Below, piece by piece: positions 23,047-34,788 of a stretch of DNA of 64,000 nt (its first letter is position 1; every line of letters begins with the position of its first letter). The notes under the pieces were generated by a model. It did not search any database. It worked only from the letters and a program-made list of their open reading frames with translations, and was not told the DNA's origin. The DNA lies in assembly GCA_026874595.1 (NCBI GenBank), contig CM049320.1, positions 36,988,214 through 37,052,213 of the forward strand, given 5' to 3'. Position numbers and translations under genes: made by a program. The DNA comes from Sipunculus nudus (Eukaryota; Annelida; Sipuncula; Golfingiida; Sipunculidae).

Positions 23047-24013
23047 TGGTTAGAAAGAAGCTAACGGCGTGGTTTATTTGTATCCTATTTTTATATATAC
23101 GGTTGTTTCAAGGCGCACCTAATTTAATTAAGCTTTTTAAAATATATAACTTGCCAATAACATTAATTTCTTGTAAATACTCGACCAGCCTCACAAACAG
23201 AATTTAACAAATTTTATTTGTTAGCATCAGAGGCACCTAATTATGTCATTTTCACAATGGCTTGAAAGAAACGTCTGAACACTTGATAAGGCCAGACGGG
23301 ACATTTTTGTTTGAAATCGGCTTTGCCTGCTTGCCTGACTTAAGCTGTAGTCTTATCATTTTATTGTATAACATACAAATTGAATTTCATGTTCGAGATG
23401 AATATTGCCAAGGACAATGGAGATGTTCACTGCCGAACAGTGAACAACGACATAAATATAAGTAAAGGGAAATATTATATTATTTTGTTTTCTCGTGTTG
23501 TTAAATATAATATGATATAATATTATATTATATAATATCACTCACTGCTAAATTATAATTTCTCTATGGATTTTCTGATAACGTGAATAAACATTATCTA
23601 TTAAAAGATCCAAAACTAATAGATAAGTAGGGTTTGCAAATACTCATTCACGTACTCTCTCTGAGAATGATTTAGTATAAACTTTGAATTAATGATAATC
23701 GTAATATTAAACTGCATGCACATTATAATATAAACAATTATGCCTTTATTAAAAAATATAAAAAATATAAAAAATATTTACTCGTCAAACCACAACGGGG
23801 CCAATATGGCCGCCAGATCCTGTTTCCGTGTATACTAAATAGGCTGGAACAACACGCCTACAATCGATCTGGACAATGGTAAGCCTCCATGCAGTCACTG
23901 AATACTTAAATCCGATAAGATAAAGAACTAGCTTATCAGAAACATCCCTGTCGATCCAATTTTGATATTTTATGTATATATATCTAATCAACCAACAGTG
24001 AACGCTTTTCTTG

Positions 24014-24142
24014 ATACACAAACATTACTAGATGTATAATCACCAGTAGGTCATATAAGATGATGATTCAATGGTTTGTCAGTGTCAGGAGTCCGCTAAA
24101 AGACCGACATCAGTAATCATAGTGTAGAGTCTGCGGTAAAGC
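24014..24142 (+). repeat. 129-bp dispersed duplicate (partner at 34,072-34,200)
   Basis: Base-for-base identical to 34,072-34,200 except A versus G in AAGACCG/AAGGCCG. It forms the inner end of the right arm of the inverted-arm element. Sequence on both sides differs between the two copies. Confidence 0.93.
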
Positions 24143-24535
24143 TTTCGCTGGAGAGCAAATTAACTTATCTCGAACCATGACCTTGGCATATATGATATCA
24201 ATATAAACAGGATGTGGTGACAGACATCCACGAACAGAACAGGAACCGGGCTCGGTCACTGATGGCCAATGGTGGATAACTTGGCATTAAGGCAAAGTTT
24301 AGTCACGACATCCCGTGCTTAACCTTTTTTTAGTTATATTTGTTCAAAAGAAATGTAAGTTTAGACAAATGACGTGTTTATCTAGTAAATCAAATACGGG
24401 TTAACTTTTCCATATTATCATAACAAACAGCCAGTTAAAAGCACCCATTTGCTATTGTTTACTCGCTAACCAGATGTAAACAAAGATTACATCCAGAGCT
24501 CTCACTTCCATATAAGACTAACCGTGTTTCTGGGT

Positions 24536-25556
24536 ATTAAATGTCATAAGCTTACATCGTTTGCAGTGCACTTGTTTGCAACCTCGGTAAAAAAAAGGCA
24601 GATAACAAATATGCTAGTCCTAGTTAGGCCTATTCATAAATGTGTCTAGGTCAGAGCGAAACAACTTGGCGGCAGCATATGGCCACTTCACGTAATCTCC
24701 ATTCTTCAAACAGCATCTGGCGCGTAATGATTTCAATTAATCATCCTTTGTATTTCGTCATGCCCAGGCAAACCGATTATGTAGGATATTTGCAACTATA
24801 TTAATACATGTATTATGTGTTCAGCCGCGATTAACATCCTTTCAAGAAAGGGATGCGGCAAATATGATGAAAATAAATATTATAAGGAGCGGGTCAAGAA
24901 ATAAGTAAAGAGGGGGGGGGGGGGGTTCTAGCCCCAGAAGAATAAGTACAAAACCTAAAATAAAGGTCACTTAGTCTGGAAAAAAAGGGGGGGGGGGCAG
25001 GCCGCAAAAAGGGGGGTTACAATAATAGTGTAGGAGCATATGTTTGCAAATTCGCTCTGAGTAAATTTTGTTTGTAATAATGTGACACCCTATGAATTTT
25101 TTTTTCTTCATCTTCCTTTAAAACTTTAAATGCGTGGTGTCAATTTTTATTGTTTTGACATTTTTTCCGAGTGTTTTAAAATGCTTAAAAACTGCATCCG
25201 AGACGTTAAACCAAATAAACAGTTTTAGGAGCACAAGAAAGTTTATTTTATTAATGTATTTACCGAATTTTTGTTCAAATTGCTTTCTTTGAGAAGTATT
25301 GGATTGTCTAAAATTATGTTTCGGGTGTCTATTAAAGGGACCTCTTCACAAACAAGGTATGTTAAATAGACACCTACAGCAATACACTATATACACAGTG
25401 TTTTCTTCTCCTCAAAATATCATGGTATCTGCTAGTATTTCATTCCAATCCGTTTGCTTATACTCCTGTAAACAAGTGGTTTAAAAGCTTTCACGGCCGA
25501 CATCAACGGCAAAAGTGTATGTAACTGTAACGTGCATGCTTTACTAAAAGCAATGG
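24536..25556. other. No supported gene; poly(G) tracts
   Basis: G runs at 24,912-24,925 and about 24,987-24,996 in a G-rich patch. No gene seen. Confidence 0.45.
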
Positions 25557-25574
25557 TAGTCCTTAGTCATTTTA

Positions 25575-25978
25575 TTTTTTTTAAAGATTTTTTTTGGTGG
25601 AGGTAACCGCCTCCATTTTTGTTAATGCATGCTTAACTAAGTATATACATCTGCAGAATTCCTTTCTGGTTTCGGACTATGCGACAGGGGCTTACACACG
25701 ATTTTCTGGCGTCAACCAGGCTCGGTGAATCACTCCTGCGGGTCCTGGGTGTATATCTCATCCCCACTGCTGGGTCATTACACCGAGGAACCCCCGAAAG
25801 GGGCACTCGTTCGAGAGTGAAACACGACTGTTGGGTACAGTCTCCCCATCAAGCCTGCAGATCGCTCAACCTGGGGGCCGACCGTGAAAAATCTCATCGG
25901 CTCGGCTGAGGTTCGAACTCACGATCTCCCGGCTTTGAGCCCTGCGCTCTACCCATGAGCCACAGAAGCCGATCATAT
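25575..25978 (-). mobile_element. tRNA-derived SINE with 18-bp target duplication
   Basis: The element is flanked by TAGTCCTTAGTCATTTTA (25,557-25,574) and TAGTCCTTAGTCATTATA (25,979-25,996), a target duplication with one mismatch. On the minus strand the head is tRNA-like: A-box-like TGGCTCATGGGTAGAGCG, then B-box-like GAGTTCGAACC 30-odd bases later. The tail ends in a perfect palindrome TGGAGGCGGTTACCTCCA followed by A-rich sequence next to the duplication. About 400 bp, transcribed by pol III when active and mobilised by an unknown LINE. The family is not identified. A headless diverged copy lies at 1,262-1,574. Confidence 0.88.
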
Positions 25979-25996
25979 TAGTCCTTAGTCATTATA

Positions 25997-26685
25997 GCTA
26001 TGATGATATTTATGCATAGGTTGGAAGACACTTATTTTCTTATACACTGAGCTTTTAAGTCATTACAAATCGATTTGGCATTTAAATGTCAAAGTTAAAG
26101 GCCTCGGTCATCTATGAGGTATATGGAATTAACATGAAAAATAGCTTTCCCCCTGAAAATAGATATGTACTTGCCAAAATATTGCCTTGAAATCGTTTGC
26201 TTACTCCTGTAAACGGTTGTTAAGATAATGGACCGGGCGCGATCACCTATGTCAACATAAACACAGCGCGCGTGATGCCGTGTGCATCATGGAGCCACAA
26301 TACATGTCAATCAGGGATGCCTTGACTGACTTGGCCCAAAAATGTAATACATGTTCCCGTTGGCTGATACACCGCGTGTTACGGCTCACAATCGGATCTC
26401 CGGTCACGCCGACTTGTAATGGTAAACAAACACACATGGACTCTGTTTACCATGACGCAGACCCATAACAAGGTCTCAAACAGCCTTATGTGAGGAACTG
26501 AGACTGTGCTTGGGTGGTTGTGCCTTGGGGAAAGGTTGGTGAAACCTTTGTATAAAGCAAAGCTGAACTGATAGTGTCAAAGAATAGGCATTACATTGCA
26601 TATGATTATGTCCCTTTGAGATATTTTAGGATTTGCAATTAATTTCAAACTGTCCATATATACCAAATCCTTGGCTTTAGAAAAC
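25997..26685. other. No supported feature
   Basis: Overlapping short frames on opposite strands at 26,252-26,468 show no domain. No repeat was recognised. Confidence 0.45.
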
Positions 26686-26689
26686 GGGA

Positions 26690-26858
26690 ATCAAGGTAGG
26701 GCCACAATAAAAATCAGATCCTTTCATTCTTCTAGGTCGAGAGAGAGCACCCTTGTGGTAAAGACTTTGCCTAGGAGTCAAAGCGCAGACGGCGGTCAAA
26801 ACGGGACGCGAACCCACGACCCTGCGGTCCAGCGCCTTATCCTTTACGCCACCACGCT

Positions 26859-26860
<2 letters not shown>
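26690..26860 (-). mobile_element. Second tRNA-derived SINE family, abutting (AT)n
   Basis: The minus-strand head GGAGCGTGGTGGCGTAAAGG contains an A-box-like TGGCGTAAAGGATAAGGCG. A near-consensus B box GGGTTCGCGTCCC follows about 26 bases after the A box. The body includes GCAAAGTCTTTACCACAAGG and CTCTCTCTCGACCTAG. The head starts exactly where the (AT)n at 26,861 ends. There is no cloverleaf-competent mature tRNA end, so this is a SINE rather than a tRNA gene. The 3' end is uncertain. Confidence 0.7.

Positions 26861-26935
<75 letters not shown>
26861..26935. repeat. (AT)n microsatellite
   Basis: Uninterrupted AT, about 37 repeats. Confidence 0.97.
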
Positions 26936-26936
<1 letters not shown>

Positions 26937-27091
26937 CCAGATAGTAACAAAATCATGGGGTTTTAAATTGCTCACCTATTACTAGGAGCTGTTGTACATA
27001 TATATTTCATGAATTATATAAATTCACTTACTCGTGTTCAACAGATTTGTTACGTAAGTGCACATGCATGAGGGCCCTTACGAAACAGGGT

Positions 27092-27092
27092 T

Positions 27093-27160
<68 letters not shown>
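27092..27160. repeat. (TA)n microsatellite
   Basis: TA run with one AAATA interruption. Together with 26,861-26,935 it brackets a 155-bp unique spacer ending in GCCCTTACGAAACAGGG. Confidence 0.96.
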
Positions 27161-27161
<1 letters not shown>

Positions 27162-29030
27162 CCAAAAGATTTTAAAAAAGTGGTAATCTTAATCTGAGCT
27201 TAATATTTTTATTTCTTGTAACCAATGGGTTCTGGGGACAACATGAAGCCAATAAGAATCATTATAAGAGTGTCGTAATATTTGTTGGAATAAAATAGAC
27301 GAAAACATTAAAATGCAGAGTATGCCGATGATGACTTTGATGGCAATCATTAACAACTTCAATTTCTTCTATAGTCATCTAAAACACTGTAATGTGTATC
27401 ATATGTCAGGTTACAATATTCAAATTCAAAATTGGCAAAATCTGGATCCAGATAATGATTTAATTATACTCGCGTAAATTTAACAATTGATGTTCCACGT
27501 GTTTTCGGAGAGATCATTAAGCAGTAAATTGGACGAGCAGAAAGACGAACCGAGTTCAGATTCTTTGAGACCTGATCACTTGAAATTTTAATATGGATGC
27601 TCAAAACACAGAAAGTTTTGAGGATTTTAACAAAAATGATTTTTCTGTCAAAATCTAAAAAAATTGAATGAAATTTAAATAATTTTGTGTGTGCCCCTCA
27701 GGTTTAATATTGTCTTTCGTCATATCGATCCTCACATTATAAAGTGAACTATTTTGTTATTTTTGTAACTGCATTTATTAAAATTACAATACTAAAATAC
27801 GAGAAAATATGGCTTAAACGAGAAAAAAAGGAATGCAAGTTTTTTATTGCATTCAAGGTAAATGTCTTCTTCATAAGGTAAACGTCATTTTGTTTGTGCT
27901 CAAACTTAATTTTGATCACGCGGTGACGTGATATGAGTTTTAGTTGGGTCGGCCTTCAACAGAACAGTTTTTGTATACAGTTATCCGGTATAAAAATCAT
28001 ATGTTGAAAAAAAGTCCAATAACTCTTGTTAAATTCCCATTCTGCATTTGACATGCCCTGCATTTATTAACTTTAGCACATAAAGCACCAAGCGGCCTCC
28101 ATCCCATATTCCAAAATATTCCAAAAACTGCTTGAAATTTATTTATGAACTATAGTTACCTTTAACAATAAGTAAGTTCACATAGCTAGACCCCCAGTTT
28201 AATTGCCTATGATTCTGGAGCGAGTATGTGGATCCATGGGTTAATTCCTCATACTTCCCTAATTATTCTTTGGTAAGACTAGTTTTTCGACTATTTTCCA
28301 TCAATACAAATGTGGGCTGTCTTAAGTATCGTAACATCAATGATGGCATTCCTTCGACAGAATTAAATAATCTTTTTTTTTTATGTTCAGGTCGCAAAAT
28401 CACCCTGAATATTAATTTGGCCCTTAACGGACTGTGTCATCCTCTTGACACGTTAATAATTAAAGACTTTTTTTTCAATATCAATAGTTAATGTTTGAAT
28501 AGGTCTGCATGCATTAAGGTGGTCGAAACCGAGGTCTGGGTTGTTTTGCAGCTGACGGTTATCGTGATAGTGGATGTGTATGAGACTTGAAATCCAGGAG
28601 ACATTTTGTAATTACACCAGGTTCGTCTATTTATAATTTCTCTACCGTTGCTCAATAGAAACGTAGTTGATATGGCCCAAGCCCTAAAGAAATCTATATC
28701 GTTCTAAATCATCAAAACATTTCCATACAGAATAAGTGAGGTCAGAGGCTGCTTTGTGGTGTCGCCGCTATAACTTACCTCGAAAATGACGCATTTTGAT
28801 GCACGTCAATATTTGAGTAATATTAGACAAGAGATAAATGGTCTCAGTTTGTTTACCTGCAAAATGGATGTATATTTAAGGAGCTCAGTTGTCACCAGAT
28901 TATGGTTGCATCGTAATGACATAGCAAACAATGATGGATAATAAATATTTGCCAATTCAGCTTTTACTAGAATTAAATTCTCGGCTAAACACACATATTT
29001 ATTGAGGCCAGAGTTGACAAGACATTATGC
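27161..29030. other. No supported feature
   Basis: Strongly AT-rich sequence with no domain-bearing frame, RNA or repeat that I can recognise. Confidence 0.5.
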
Positions 29031-29335
29031 TTATAATACACCCTTGTGGTGCTCTTGGATGAATTTTCTGTAACAGCGTCTTGTGTGGCCAGTCAAGCCA
29101 ATTCGTGAATGGCAGTCTCTCTCACAGCGAGTACATAGGAACTCTGATGCTATTCTCTCGGTTTGGCTTTTGGCTTTCCCCTATGTCTCTTTGCTTCGGG
29201 TTGCTGAGCTAGGGTCTCTCTTAACTGAGGCATTTCTATACTGTCTGCCTCCAGGTTGTCCGTTCTGAGGCGGTGGCTTCCCACTTGATTAGTTCGATGC
29301 CCATGGCCTTCAGGTCTCCGGTGATGCCTGCTGTC
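29031..29335 (-). pseudogene. LINE ORF2 C-terminal relic with zinc-finger tail
   Basis: Minus-strand translation gives DLKAMGIELIKWEATASERT, then TWRQTV, and in a second frame ETLAQQPEAKRHRGKPKAKP. After a further shift comes a C2H2-like tail FLCTRCERDC followed by HSRIGLTGHTRRCY, ending at a TAA (29,033-29,031). This order (conserved basic tail, then a CxxC...H...C finger) is what I know from the extreme C-terminus of a widespread invertebrate non-LTR reverse transcriptase. Two stops and at least two frame changes make it dead. The upstream reverse transcriptase is absent; satellite-element sequence starts at about 29,345. Confidence 0.75.
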
Positions 29336-29344
29336 TGCAGGAAC

Positions 29345-29670
29345 AGACAAAACACTCCATGATCAATATGCAGGGAAAGTACCATGGCAATCAATAAATT
29401 TGTTATTCAGATACTGGAGCTTTTGTGTCAAAATTTAAATTTTACTTTTTTTTTGGGGGGGGGGGGGGGGGTTGGCCTGGTAATAGAGACCTTATTTCAG
29501 GTTTCCAAGGAGATTTTACATGTGTAATATAGTACAGGGGCGCTACCAGTTTGCGGGAACTAATGAAACCCTCCATGATCAATATGCATGCAAAGAATCA
29601 TAGCGTTCAGTGCATTAATTATTCATATTCTTGAGTTTATGTATCATTTTATTTTAATTATTCAGGGGGT
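29345..29670 (+). repeat. Fragments of the 338-bp satellite unit
   Basis: Two partial units: ACACTCCATGATCAATATGC at about 29,350 and CCTCCATGATCAATATGCAT at about 29,570, with GGGGCGCTACCAGTTTGCGG near 29,538. A 17-base poly(G) at 29,455-29,471 occupies the place of the TTCTGGGGGGTA word of full units. No element ends were seen. Confidence 0.75.
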
Positions 29671-32600
29671 ATTGACAACAATACAATTACATATGTAGGA
29701 GGGTTGGGGTCTCGTTGGCATCTCGCCCACACACACTTGCTACACGTAACATTAACCAATGACCCAGGTGGTTACGAGTTACGTATTTATTCCAAGCATT
29801 AAACATGGTTGACTAAAACAATGGCTGACTACACAACTCCGTTAATGCAAATAAAAAAAAAACAGGTAGATTAAGAGCTATGTCAACATTTATAATGGCA
29901 TAATGATTGCACATATTACAAAAGTTCATTTCACTTCTACAGATTACATTTGACCTTTGTACTGTGTCTATCGGTAATACTTCATCCTGTTGTAACATCA
30001 TCCTTCTGTGACATACTTACTTGTATACTGTATACAGTTTCATATTTCATTCTCCATTATCATTGAGTATTACAAGCTGGATTTCAAGTTGGATTTCAGT
30101 ATGTATACTATAAAGTGCACTGTAAAACCTTATCAGGTTAGTAATAAATAATCTGGTTCGATATATATGATGTATTGTTTTATGTTTGTTCACTATGGAT
30201 AGCTGTATGACTGAACCTATTAATCCTAATGTAGATTTCATTCCAGCCATAACAATAAACATTAGCGTTATTCCAATCAGGTATAGCTCCTTTATCACAA
30301 TATACAACAATACAACAACAGTTTTGGCAGGGTAGTACATTAATTGCCAATATACCACTTTATCTAAGCCTAAGGAAATCAGTCTGACTTATAATAAGTT
30401 TTACCATAAGTTATAACAATATACTTCCAACACAAAGCTTTGGCAATGATAATAATCGTCATAACATCTGCTCAGTAATTACAGATCTGTTATACTTGTC
30501 AACTTTGTAATCAGGTCTACCAACCTATTAGTTCAGAATTAACAATCAGACATAATACCATAACACATCTACTCAGTACTCAATCTCAATCCAATATCAG
30601 TACTCACTGCCAGCTATCACCCTTAACATGGCTTTAATCTTCTGATTTCTTATAAGAAATCTACCGACAGTTCCGTCATAACGTGCATTATAGCCATCAG
30701 ACCTGTCATCTGATTTCTCTTATATTATTAATCAGAGCGGCAGATCTGTCAAACCATGTTTACATTATGGCTTTCAGGCCTGTCAGTATTCATTCGATTT
30801 CTTCAAATTACAGAGCGATAGATCTATCATAACACGCATACATTAAAGCTATCAGCTCTATCAATAATCCTCTGGTTTCTATATATAGATTTCTGCTACC
30901 ATTACACAAAGGGACAGACCTGTCATAACATGCATATATAAAGCTGTCAATTATCATCCAAATTTTCCAGATCTGTCATAACATACATACATTAAAGCTG
31001 TCAGACCTACCACAACTTCACTTTAGCGAAAACAATCAATTCATGCCTGCTAGTAGTTGTAACACTGAACTAAAAAAAAAATGAAGCCGACAGCACTACT
31101 GCAGGGCAAGAACCTTACATCATAAGCATATGCTTGTGCAATAACTACACTTAATATTGGACAGTTATTATGCATTATGGCCCAATATTTTGTCACTTAA
31201 TCAAATGCACTAGGCAATATCTTAATAAAAAAGCAGGGGGTGATAAGCTTGTCCTTCCTTTTATTCATATATTACCAGTAATATTGGTCTCATTACACCA
31301 TGAAGATACCAGCGATTTTGGTATTGTAACATTAAGCCATCTGAACAAAGTTTCAAAATTCCTTCAGGCAACACAATATTATCCATTAAACCTATTCCCA
31401 CTGGCCCTCACGTCTTTATCTATCAGAAGCCTACACTTCAACTCGTCCTGTAGACTATAGTATTTATATGGCTATCTCCAGAACAAAGGTATCCCTCAAA
31501 CTGTTACAATATACATATACAATATACCCCATATACCATTGTCAATATTAAGTACTGAACTATATGATTCCAAGTTTGTTCTTTGTTATCTGGTCTCAAG
31601 CTTACTATAGTTTTCCTTTATTCCCATCAATTGACATATCCATTACAATGACAATGGCTTCTATAAACAGTGTTGTCCTACCCCTACTCTTTGAGGACTT
31701 ACAGGCACTTACAGCCTGTGGGATAATGACTGTGGGGTACTGGGCTGCTAATATACTCATTCCATTTCTGCTCTAGTTCATATGGGTACTTCAGATTATG
31801 CCACCATGCTCACAGCAGTTGTACATTTCTAGACAGTTTCTGCGAGTCTTGACACAATTTGTACCAGGGGTTAATGATATACAAAATGGCGGCTAACGAT
31901 GGAAACTCATGACCAGACTTACCACGTCGTACCAGTTGTATACATTTGGGGCTCGTCATATAAAATCTGTAAATAAGCCCACCAGGTTTCTAACTCTGCT
32001 ATTATCTGTAATACTATTTAATGTTCCTCATTACTCTTTTGCTAATCTCATAATCACTGTCAAAGACAATACCAGACCGAAGGGAGTAAAGTTAAGATGG
32101 CGGCTGGTAATTTTAACCCGTCTTAGTTCATTCCTGATAAAGTCTACCAGAATTTTCCTATCATATTTATAAAATCAACAAAGAGGGCGAGGGCAGGCAT
32201 GGCTATACGATATTAAATACGAACCATAGCTGTTTGTTTCGGGTTGATCTCACCAGGACACCAGGAAACCTTCACACCGTCTTTAGCTACATCGCCCGTC
32301 CGTCCCGCAAGAACCATCGGCAGCGAATGCCCCAAATGGCGGATTTAATCATAAGGTTACAATTTCGGCGGCTGGAACCAGGTGACCTTATTTAAATATT
32401 TACTGGTTTTACGACTGGTTTTCAATTTGTTACTCGGACCAGTTTACAACAGTGCTAAATCAAAGTTCCAACCTTATTCACTCCCGTCGGACGAATGTAT
32501 TCATACTAGTACCTTTTACCTGCCGGACATTTAACACAGGCCACAATCACGATTACCGGCCCAGATGTTTGTTAACCGTGCTGTAGTCTACCGCACGTGC

Positions 32601-33101
32601 TTAAAAATTATGACTCTAGCATTACGACTAGTCGTACTGCTACACATACATCTACAATAAAAAACATACCACAAACAGAAAACACAAAACCGTCTACCAC
32701 AATAAATATGTGCCTGTTGATTTCATGATCATAACTCAACATTTTTTTTCCCTCTAAACAAGGAATATTAATGGAATTTCACAGCTTTATCCATATTTGG
32801 ATAAAGTTATTTTCTTGGTGTACTTTTGTAACCGATATTGAGGCCAAAGGGAAAAATAGATACCCTGTGTCTGTTACTGCTAATACCATCGAGTATGATT
32901 ATGACTTCAATGTTAGAGCGCGTTACTGCTGCAGGGGCTGGCCAATTTAGTCCTCATACCAAATTTGTTTCACAATAAACGTATAAATAACAGTGTTGCA
33001 AACATAAATCTTAGACAACACTTTGACAATAAAAACTCTTTCGTACAGAGTCCAGAACTGCATTCACTAATAAAATATTAAATGTTTTAAATTTTTTGCA
33101 G
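29671..33101. other. No supported gene; degenerate repeats and motifs
   Basis: Between 30,640 and 31,010 a loose repeat built from TGTCATAACATGCATACATT and AAGCTGTCAGACCTGTC recurs about five times at irregular spacing (56-92 bp). ATGGCGGC-type words occur at 31,883, 32,094 and 32,334. Frames of 60-100 codons here show no domain. Confidence 0.45.
31883..32342 (+). promoter_or_regulatory. Three YY1-like ATGGCGG motifs
   Basis: AAAATGGCGGC (31,883), AAGATGGCGGC (32,094) and AAATGGCGG (32,334). The second fits the YY1 consensus AANATGGCGGC exactly. They lie 0.8-1.3 kb upstream of the candidate exon at 33,102-33,299. A promoter role is inference only. Confidence 0.3.
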
Positions 33102-33299
33102 ACTGATACAGTTGGCAAGGTGAAACCATTCGTCGCCTTTGATATTGTTCCAACACTAAGCCTCCATGTCTGCTTGATGAGCTCTATGTAGAACTTGTGT
33201 GTTTAAAGATGGCTTGTGGATTTACTATCCGTTGGATGTCCACGAAATGGAGTACTTGTGCATTCCTGGTGTGTATCAGCGTTTCTCTCTGTTTTGGGG
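33102..33299 (+). CDS. Candidate exon encoding a signal peptide
   Basis: An acceptor-like TTTTAAATTTTTTGCAG ends at 33,101. An ATG at 33,209 (AAGATGG context) then opens 30 codons ending at a perfect donor, GGG|GTAAGT, at 33,300. The reading starts MACGFTIRWMSTKWS and continues CAFLVCISVSLCFG, a basic start, a hydrophobic stretch and small residues, as in secretory signal peptides. The coding part is 91 bases, so the intron is phase 1, usual after signal-peptide exons of modular secreted or receptor proteins. I found no downstream exon. The product is not identified and the exon is unproven. Confidence 0.42.
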
Positions 33300-33769
33300 G
33301 TAAGTAACTCACTTTACAAATTAAACCAAATATAAAAAGACCTTTCAAATAAACATTCGGTATTCCTACCCATTCCTTACGTAACTTATTACAGCGATAG
33401 AGTGCTAACACCGACTTTGGGTTGAAGGTTAAGCAAGTGAACCAATATCTAATGATATTATGATATAGAATATTTTGCTTTTTAAGGTTATCAATACTGA
33501 TTAGGAATAAACCGAGCTAGTTTTTTTTTTTTTTTACAAAAGGAAAGATTATTTCAGTATATAAGTCCATGATGGGACCATTTAAATCAATCACGCATAG
33601 GCGGGCTCCCCTGACCTGCATCCTCTGACCCCTTGGACTTGTCTGTGCACCCCAGAATAATCAAACATAAAATCGATACAAAACATCCTGTATGTCGCAA
33701 ACTGACCTAATGAAATGCCAGGATGTTTGCTTAGCTTATTGATTATGGACATTTTCATCAGAGGCTTGG

Positions 33770-33900
33770 GACTGTTGGCGCCACCTGTATTGTTTTCTGA
33801 TTGTTACGATTTTTCTTTCTACTGATGAGAACCACCTGTATTGTTCCTACCATACAGTTTTTCCTTTATTTTTGAGACTTGCAATTTCATGGATGGTATC
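33770..33900 (-). repeat. Relic of the satellite-element repeat
   Basis: On the minus strand, AAAAATCGTAACAATC...AATACAGGTGGCGCCAAC resembles the join TTCGTAAAAAATCGAAAAAT / ACAGGTGGCGCCACC of the 338-bp unit. A second CAATACAGGTGG word lies about 55 bp away. Confidence 0.5.
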
Positions 33901-34071
33901 AGTTATAAATTGCCGTTTCGTCTAGTGTCTTGAAACCTGGTGAATTCATTATGTCACCCCCGCCTCATTACCAACGGGGAGACATATTGAGACACTTGTA
34001 AATTTTGTCTGTCAGATAACTTTTGAACGCAATTAGTTTTGAAGCCAGCGTATTTCCCAAAATACTATATT

Positions 34072-34200
34072 ATACACAAACATTACTAGATGTATAATCA
34101 CCAGTAGGTCATATAAGATGATGATTCAATGGTTTGTCAGTGTCAGGAGTCCGCTAAAAGGCCGACATCAGTAATCATAGTGTAGAGTCTGCGGTAAAGC
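34072..34200 (+). repeat. 129-bp dispersed duplicate (partner at 24,014-24,142)
   Basis: One mismatch in 129 bases with the inner arm segment at 24 kb. Here it stands alone. The edges are abrupt. Confidence 0.93.
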
Positions 34201-34788
34201 AACATATGTTGTTGCAAACATGTTCTAAAACGCAAAGTTATTATGGTTCTGAAAATGGGGTACCTTATTGCAAAAAAAAAAACAATTTTTAACTCTACAA
34301 AAAAGTTGTGGTGGTTCAAAAGCCCACCTCCCGAATCCGCCTTGATAATTGTCCAGCTTGTACGATTCTCAAGTGACATTTGTTTTTATATCATACATGC
34401 GCATGCGCACTAGTATACTTGGGAACATGGCGACCTTATCGGATCACAATGAACGGATACGACCAAGGCCGGCGCCACCTATAATAATTATTTTGTTTTT
34501 TTTTTTCTCGGTGCCGCTTTGGATTCTTTGACACCGCTGATGCCTCTTATATCGAGGACTCTCACCTCACGATATCCCATGCCTCAATTGATCCTTGCCC
34601 CTGTGAAAATAAGTCAAACTAAACTGCTTTAAATTCATATTGGTGAAAAGAAACACACCATATATAGTCACCTGTTTTCATATGTATGGTATCTTTTTGT
34701 ATATAATTTTCCGATGCCACAATTTGAATGAAGCCAATAAAGTGAAAATATATCACATAAATCAGTACACACGTTTTTTTTATACTGA

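Larger units (their letters stand above)
22405..24535. mobile_element. Element with long diverged inverted arms (about 0.5 kb each)
   Basis: The left arm (22,405-22,900) and the complement of the right arm (24,010-24,535) share an outer AGAAACACGGTT, GGAAGTGAGAGC, TTTGTTTACATC, GCGAGTAAACAATAGCA and an inner GTCTTTTAG.GGA.TCCTGACAC. The centre holds a (TA)n tract, a hammerhead candidate and unique AT-rich sequence. Long inverted arms suggest a foldback or long-TIR DNA element, but two SINE-like copies in opposite orientation would also fit. Target duplications were not identified. Confidence 0.6.

Noticed and set aside
25895-25978. A tRNA gene on the minus strand
   Set aside because: A and B boxes are present, but the acceptor stem and mature ends are not convincing, and the unit continues into a 400-bp body flanked by a target duplication: a SINE head.
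26800-26860. A second tRNA gene
   Set aside because: Same reasoning: good internal promoter boxes but a SINE body follows directly.
30047-30358. 103-codon hydrophobic minus-strand frame as a membrane protein
   Set aside because: Hydrophobicity follows from AT-rich codons. No conserved motif or splice signals.
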